Assembly (NCBI GenBank): GCA_963790545.1
Contig: CAWBPA010000017.1
Span: 620,001 to 684,000, forward strand
DNA length: 64,000 bases
Reading direction: 5' to 3'
From: DATBJG01 sp963790545
GTDB taxonomy: Bacteria > Acidobacteriota > Vicinamibacteria > Vicinamibacterales > JAMQPK01
Below, piece by piece: positions 59,665 through 64,000 of this stretch. A program made the translations under genes and the position numbers. The notes beneath the pieces were generated by a model that was not told the origin of the DNA, did no database searches, and saw only the letters and a list, made by a program, of their open reading frames with translations. The number at the start of each line of letters is the position of its first letter. Position 1 is the first letter of the stretch.

Positions 59665-62616
59665 CTAGAATCGGACGCCCATCGCCATGCGGAACGTCCG
59701 GCCGCCACTCTCACCCGACGACCACACCGGGAAGTGCGTGTTGGCGGTTGCCTTCCCGAAGTTCGGGCCTTTGACATATCCGGTCGGCTGGCCAATGCTG
59801 TCGACGGGGCTCGCGGGATCCGGTGTCACCGTCGTGTTCCACTGGATGAGCTTCTGGTTGTTGAAAACGTTGTAGACCTGCGCTTGAATCCACGGCTCTA
59901 CTGTCTTCCACACCGGGATGCCATAGCGAAACGCCATGTCGAGCACGCCGTAGCCTTTGAAGCTCTCGGTACCACGATCGCCGAAGAAGAGCGTATTGGT
60001 CGTGGTACTCGCTCGCGCATAACCAGGATTGCGCGCATTCTGCACGGCTGACATCCCAACGCTGGCAGCCTCGAGGCTGTAGGTCAAACCCGAGTTCACG
60101 CGCCACAAGGGCGAGATGTCGAGGTTGCCGAACCGGCCCAGATCCTGAATGTAGGTCGTCCAGAGCCGGAACTTGTGGCGCTGGAACTCGTTCAACCGAC
60201 CATATGGATAGTAGCGGTCTTCGGTGATCATTTCAGGGTAGTCGAACCAAACGGAGGGATTACCCGGCTGGTTGGCCGCCTCGCCCTCGAAGTTGCCGTG
60301 GTTCTTGATCTGCACCGTGTAGTGACCGTAAACCGGCAGCCGTTTGACGTCTGCGCGCGCCTCGAACTGAAGCGCCTGGTACTGACGCTTGGGTGCGTCG
60401 GTGTTCGCGTACGTCGAGGAATCGAATGTGCCGAAGTTCACGCCATCGCGGATGACGGTCACCTTCCCCGCTGCCGTCGGATCGTCGATGAAGTCGTCGA
60501 TGAACGCGTCCGTCTCGCGCCACATGTAGGTGACCTTCGCATATCCCATTCGCAGGTCCCGGCCCAGCGACAAGGTGAATTCGTTCGTCTTCGGCGAGGT
60601 CAGGCCGGAATCGAAGAAGACGTTCGCGGTCGGGAAATTGCCGCCCGTGGTTACATAGTTCGAGAGGTTGTAACCAGGCGCGAAGTCAAGGCCGACACCT
60701 GCCGGTCCAATGTAGGAGAGATCGACGCGGCTTGGCGTGCCGACATTCGTGTTCCGGGCAAATGCACGCTCGGTAAATCTCCCCGAGTAGCGGCCGTAGG
60801 TCGCCTGCGCGACCGTCTGCCCGTTCCCGTCAAGGTCGAAGCTGATGCCGAGACGCGGCAACCAGGTTCTGGTATCCGCCCCGACGATGTCGCCGGTCGC
60901 GTCAGTCTTGACGTCCTCGAATCGCAGGCCGAGATCGGCCGTGATGCGGTTGCCGACCTGCCACTTATCCTGTGCATAGATCGACAAGGTGTTGATGTCC
61001 AGCGTCGATCCGGGATACGCCAGCCACTGCTGAATACGCGTGCGAGTGCCCGTGGCGCTCGGGGTCCAGACGGGAATGGGGTGACCAGCGGCATTGACGA
61101 CGGGACGGCCGTCCGCTCCGACCTGGTAGTCGGTGAGGAACACAAACCCGGTGGCCGACTGGGAATTGCCACCGGTCCGCCACGACGTGAAGTACTCGCC
61201 GCCCACCTTCAAGTCGTGACGACCGAGTGTCGGGTCGGACCAGAAGTACGAGAGGCTGCCGGCGAATTGCCGGTTGTTGCGGTCTTCCGGGTCGTTCGAG
61301 CTGAAGTAGGGGGCGTTGAAATGGCGGTTGGCGGTCGCACCGATCCCGAAGTTGCCGCGGCTCAGGAACGGCGAGTCGGTGATGACCGTGCTCGTGCCGC
61401 CTGTGTTCCGGAACCCCTGCTTCTTTTGTGACCACTGCAGGTTTGCGAAGGCCTTGTTCGTCAGAGCACCGTTCCAGTTGACGACCCATAGGTTGTTCGG
61501 CAACTGACGCGTGACCAGCGTAGCTGGATCCATCGACATGGTCGCGTTGATGCTGGGGCGGTTGCTCTGATCGGTCTTATTGTTCACGAAGCTACCGCTG
61601 AACGTGTGATTCGCGATCGGCGTTGCCGTCAGCTTCAACTCGAACCGCTTGTTGTTGGTGCCATCGTCGTACGCGGTCCCGACCTCGGCGAGCGTGGCCC
61701 CGGTCACCGAATTCTCGTAGCGATCGGCGTTGAAGAACCAGAGGCGATCCTTGACGATCGGCCCGCCAATCGTGCCTTCGAAGAACTTCGAGAGGGTGTC
61801 GCTGTTTGTCTGTTTCTGCTCCCGCTGGAACGGCGACTCGACCGTCCACGAAGGCTTGTTGAAGTTGGTGCGGAACGATCCCCTGAAGGCGTTACCACCG
61901 CTCCTGGTGATGACGTTAATAACGCCACCGCCGAACCGGCCATACTCGGCGGAGATCCCCGCGGTCAGCACCTGTGTCTCCTGAATGGCATCCTCGATGA
62001 AGAGGCCGTTGGAGGTGCCGAACAGGTTGTCGTTGGTGTCCACGCCATCGATCAGGAAGATTGTGTCGAAGGCAAATGCACCGCTGATCGCCACCTGACC
62101 GACGTTGGGCGTGTTGTCGGTCACCCCGGGGGCCAGCTCGGCAATCTCGAACGGCCGGCGCCCGATCGGCAGCACGTTCACCAGATCGGCGCTGAGATTC
62201 GTCGATGTTTGCGTCACGGCCAGTGTTGACGGCGTGACGTTGGCCGTCACCGTTACCGTTTCCTGCAGGCCCTTGAGCCTGAACGTCGGATCGACTTTCG
62301 CGACACCGCCGAGAGGCACGTCGACGTTTTGTTCGACCGTCGCGGCCCCGGCAAGCTCGAAGCGCACCGTGTAGGTTCCGGGTGGCAGGCCGCGAATGAT
62401 ATACGCACCGATGGCATCCGTGACCGTGGTGCGCTCACCCTGCAGCGCCGTGGAAGTGACCGCCACCGAGGCGCCGGGCACAGGAAGCCCTTCGGGGTCG
62501 TTGACGACGCCCGAAACGATGCCTGTCTGCACGCCCTGCGCGCCCGCAGCGGGCGGAATGAGGGTCAAGACCACGAAATACAACAGCGCGAGCCAGAACG
62601 TGAAGTGTCTACTCAC
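59665..62616 (-). CDS. TonB-dependent receptor, large acidobacterial (Oar-like) type
   Basis: A 983-residue outer-membrane protein with a signal peptide (LALLYFVVLTLIPPAAGAQG), a carboxypeptidase-regulatory-like domain (30-110; SGVVNDPEGLPVPGASVAVT), a plug (about 125-240; DTIFLIDGVDTNDNLFGTSN, AEYGRFGGGVINVITRSGGN) and a long barrel ending ...GGRTFRMAMGVRF. This is the layout of the Oar-like receptors that are highly multiplied in Acidobacteria and thought to bind polysaccharides or proteins. GAGGAGGAGCT lies directly upstream of the GTG start. A partial relative follows to the right on the same strand. Confidence 0.93.
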   Translation of the reverse strand: MSRHFTFWLALLYFVVLTLIPPAAGAQGVQTGIVSGVVNDPEGLPVPGASVAVTSTALQGERTTVTDAIGAYIIRGLPPGTYTVRFELAGAATVEQNVDVPLGGVAKVDPTFRLKGLQETVTVTANVTPSTLAVTQTSTNLSADLVNVLPIGRRPFEIAELAPGVTDNTPNVGQVAISGAFAFDTIFLIDGVDTNDNLFGTSNGLFIEDAIQETQVLTAGISAEYGRFGGGVINVITRSGGNAFRGSFRTNFNKPSWTVESPFQREQKQTNSDTLSKFFEGTIGGPIVKDRLWFFNADRYENSVTGATLAEVGTAYDDGTNNKRFELKLTATPIANHTFSGSFVNNKTDQSNRPSINATMSMDPATLVTRQLPNNLWVVNWNGALTNKAFANLQWSQKKQGFRNTGGTSTVITDSPFLSRGNFGIGATANRHFNAPYFSSNDPEDRNNRQFAGSLSYFWSDPTLGRHDLKVGGEYFTSWRTGGNSQSATGFVFLTDYQVGADGRPVVNAAGHPIPVWTPSATGTRTRIQQWLAYPGSTLDINTLSIYAQDKWQVGNRITADLGLRFEDVKTDATGDIVGADTRTWLPRLGISFDLDGNGQTVAQATYGRYSGRFTERAFARNTNVGTPSRVDLSYIGPAGVGLDFAPGYNLSNYVTTGGNFPTANVFFDSGLTSPKTNEFTLSLGRDLRMGYAKVTYMWRETDAFIDDFIDDPTAAGKVTVIRDGVNFGTFDSSTYANTDAPKRQYQALQFEARADVKRLPVYGHYTVQIKNHGNFEGEAANQPGNPSVWFDYPEMITEDRYYPYGRLNEFQRHKFRLWTTYIQDLGRFGNLDISPLWRVNSGLTYSLEAASVGMSAVQNARNPGYARASTTTNTLFFGDRGTESFKGYGVLDMAFRYGIPVWKTVEPWIQAQVYNVFNNQKLIQWNTTVTPDPASPVDSIGQPTGYVKGPNFGKATANTHFPVWSSGESGGRTFRMAMGVRF

Positions 62617-62986
62617 AGCTCCTCCTCTCGAATCGGCTGGGACGAAACGAGCTATTCAGGGACGACCTGCGCTCATCAGACGCAAACCATTGATTTTTCA
62701 CCGATTATACGACGACTATTTGGGATGGGCTTCATCAAAGTGGCGGGTGCACCGTAGGCGATCGGTTGCCGCCAACATATTCTGGCCGTGGGGTTTGTCC
62801 GTGTTGGTGCAGCACTCCCACGGCCGGCCGTTGTTAGGCGTCCGATCGAGCATCATCATCATCGCCCCATTACGGCGATGATGATGATGCTGCTGCTGCT
62901 GCTGCTGCGATGTAGAGGGGCCGCCGCGACCAAACCGGCGTAAAAGCGAGGGCTGGGCCCCTGGCGGCCCAACCCCAATTCGGCCC
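62617..62986. other. 370-bp gap between two TonB receptors
   Basis: It holds an attC-like palindrome (62771-62839) and a trinucleotide-repeat hairpin (62850-62908), listed separately. No gene is seen. Confidence 0.55.
62850..62908. repeat. 17-bp perfect CAT/ATG hairpin followed by (CTG)n
   Basis: GCATCATCATCATCGCC (62850-62866) pairs perfectly with GGCGATGATGATGATGC (62874-62890), then CTG repeats run to about 62908. It lies downstream of the stop of the receptor gene at 62987 and may end that transcript, although no T-run follows. Confidence 0.8.
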
Positions 62987-64000
62987 TTAGAAGTTGAACG
63001 TGGCGTGGAACCGCGCGAGGCGCGGGGCAGCGATGGCCGTCGGTGTCAACCATGCGGCGCCGTTGGTCCGTTGCTCGTACGTCTGCTGATAGCTGGTGGT
63101 GAAGTTTTGGTTGAACAGGTTGTACAAGTCGATGCCAACGTCCAGCCGCCGGTCCGCGAACCGAAGGATCTTGGCGAACCGCATGTCGACCAGATTGAAA
63201 CGTTGCAACGTGTAGAGCTCCCCGGGGTTCAGCATGTTCAGCGTGGTCGTGCCGGTCGCAAGCGCGTTGGCGGGGAGGCGCCCGAGCGACTGCGCGATGA
63301 TGGTGTTCGGCACAACGTAATTGGCGGCCAGCGAGAGCCCGTTGGTGGCGACGCCGCCGCCGGGGGTGGTTTCGAGCGACCGCATGCTGGCGCTGACCAG
63401 CACGTCAATCTTCGGGATGGTGTACGAGGCGAGGCCTCTGAAAGAAGTCGCCCACTTCTCGGTGACGTCGCAGGAATCCACACGCTGATTGATATTGGCC
63501 ACCAGCAACAGCTCCGGCAGCGCTTGGGTGACTTCGCAGTTGTTGCGGACCGCTCGCCCTGTGCTGGTGCCGCCCTGCACGATGAAGCCGTTGGCCAACC
63601 GTGCCGTCGCGGTGAAGTCCGCGCCATGCCAGTACGACGTGCGCCCGTTGCCGTAGTCCTTCTCGCTCGTCATGTAGTTCTGCGCGCCCCGCGAGTTGGC
63701 CGCAGGTGTGATTGCCACAAACGAGGCGGTGCTGCCGCCGTCGGGCAGGTGCTCGTGCTGCGGAATGACGATGCCGTAGGTCTCGTAGTCGGCGGCTGTC
63801 GTCAGTACATTATCGGTGACGAAGAAATTCCCCCACCAGCGGCGGTTGTAGCCTGCCTCAATGGACAGCCGGGGCACCAGCTCGTGCTGTACTGACGCGC
63901 CGAACTGCCAGTCGTTGGGACGCACGCCCCAGCCGCCCAGAATCTCCGGGTTGATGGTCGTGGTGTTGGGATTTGCGTTGCCGAAATTCAGGCCGACGCC
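62987..64000 (-). CDS. TonB-dependent receptor, C-terminal part, cut by right edge
   Basis: The last 337 or so residues of an Oar-like TonB receptor barrel. It has GGWGVRPNDWQFGASVQHEL, DLYNLFNQNFTTSYQQTYEQ (the usual strand near the end of such barrels) and the terminal RFHATFNF. The start lies beyond 64000. It is on the same strand as the complete receptor at 59665 and is transcribed towards it, but a 370-bp gap with a hairpin separates them. Two Cys residues in NNCEVTQAL and VDSCDVTEKW may form a disulfide in an extracellular loop. Confidence 0.9.
   Translation of the reverse strand, partial: GVGLNFGNANPNTTTINPEILGGWGVRPNDWQFGASVQHELVPRLSIEAGYNRRWWGNFFVTDNVLTTAADYETYGIVIPQHEHLPDGGSTASFVAITPAANSRGAQNYMTSEKDYGNGRTSYWHGADFTATARLANGFIVQGGTSTGRAVRNNCEVTQALPELLLVANINQRVDSCDVTEKWATSFRGLASYTIPKIDVLVSASMRSLETTPGGGVATNGLSLAANYVVPNTIIAQSLGRLPANALATGTTTLNMLNPGELYTLQRFNLVDMRFAKILRFADRRLDVGIDLYNLFNQNFTTSYQQTYEQRTNGAAWLTPTAIAAPRLARFHATFNF

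Noticed and set aside
60175..61431. 418-residue frame antisense to the large TonB receptor
   Set aside because: It has no motif or start signal; the receptor explains the region.
1..64000. CRISPR arrays, rRNA and complete tRNA genes
   Set aside because: No regularly spaced direct repeats and no full cloverleaf were found; only tRNA-Glu 3'-end-like pieces are present.

Overview
The window looks like a chromosomal stretch of a high-GC soil or sediment Acidobacteriota, most likely class Vicinamibacteria. Pointers are: a PadR regulator translationally coupled to a duplicated ADOP-type ABC permease, large TonB-dependent receptors with a carboxypeptidase-regulatory-like N-terminus, DUF2934 and DUF1326 proteins, a HEAT/PQQ secreted protein, many small secreted DUF4440/SnoaL proteins and lipoproteins, and a serine recombinase preceded by a tiny conserved gene. 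This placement is inferred from gene content only; there is no rRNA or ribosomal protein gene here.

Layout. 0-3 kb: a decayed IS481-type transposase and a frameshifted large serine recombinase. 3-9 kb: a repeat-rich, gene-poor zone with a SnoaL-like protein, a small beta-barrel protein, a HAD (SAK-type) phosphatase-like protein and small secreted proteins. 8.5-20.5 kb: a serine hydrolase, a TonB receptor, a frameshifted lipoprotein, a recombinase relic, a G8-domain (CEMIP/TMEM2-like) secreted protein with a collagen-like insert, an EthD protein, a second HAD paralogue and a DUF998 membrane protein. 20.8-31 kb: an arylsulfatase, then the padR-ADOP-HEAT/PQQ-oxidoreductase run, and an esterase. 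31-48 kb: alpha/beta hydrolases, an aspartylglucosaminidase, an HtrA-like protein without its catalytic triad next to a short LuxR regulator, a DUF3300 lipoprotein, a SulP anion transporter, an AhpD-like protein, a lone receiver, and a broken receiver-PilZ gene. 48-64 kb: GYD, SMP-30-like and two related secreted proteins of unknown role, a haloperoxidase-like hydrolase, a metallo-beta-lactamase-fold lipoprotein, and one complete plus one truncated TonB receptor at the right edge.

The strongest unexplained structure is a family of short dispersed repeats with the core TTGGGGACGCCA, ten clear copies and one doubtful one from 4.9 to 37.8 kb, all on the same strand. The core matches the 3' end of bacterial tRNA-Glu (acceptor stem, discriminator G, CCA). 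Reading the opposite strand, most clear copies open with (L/V)ASPxG and run into a short peptide tail and a stop. Two tail types recur with the same length and many synonymous differences, which suggests that they were once under protein-level selection. One copy directly abuts a recombinase C-terminal relic. My working reading is repeated insertion of recombinase-borne elements at a tRNA-Glu 3' end, leaving attachment-site scars between gene blocks, but the conserved tails are not explained by that alone.

Seven genes are broken by frameshifts or internal deletions. Several of the shifts fall in C runs, so some may be assembly errors rather than real decay.
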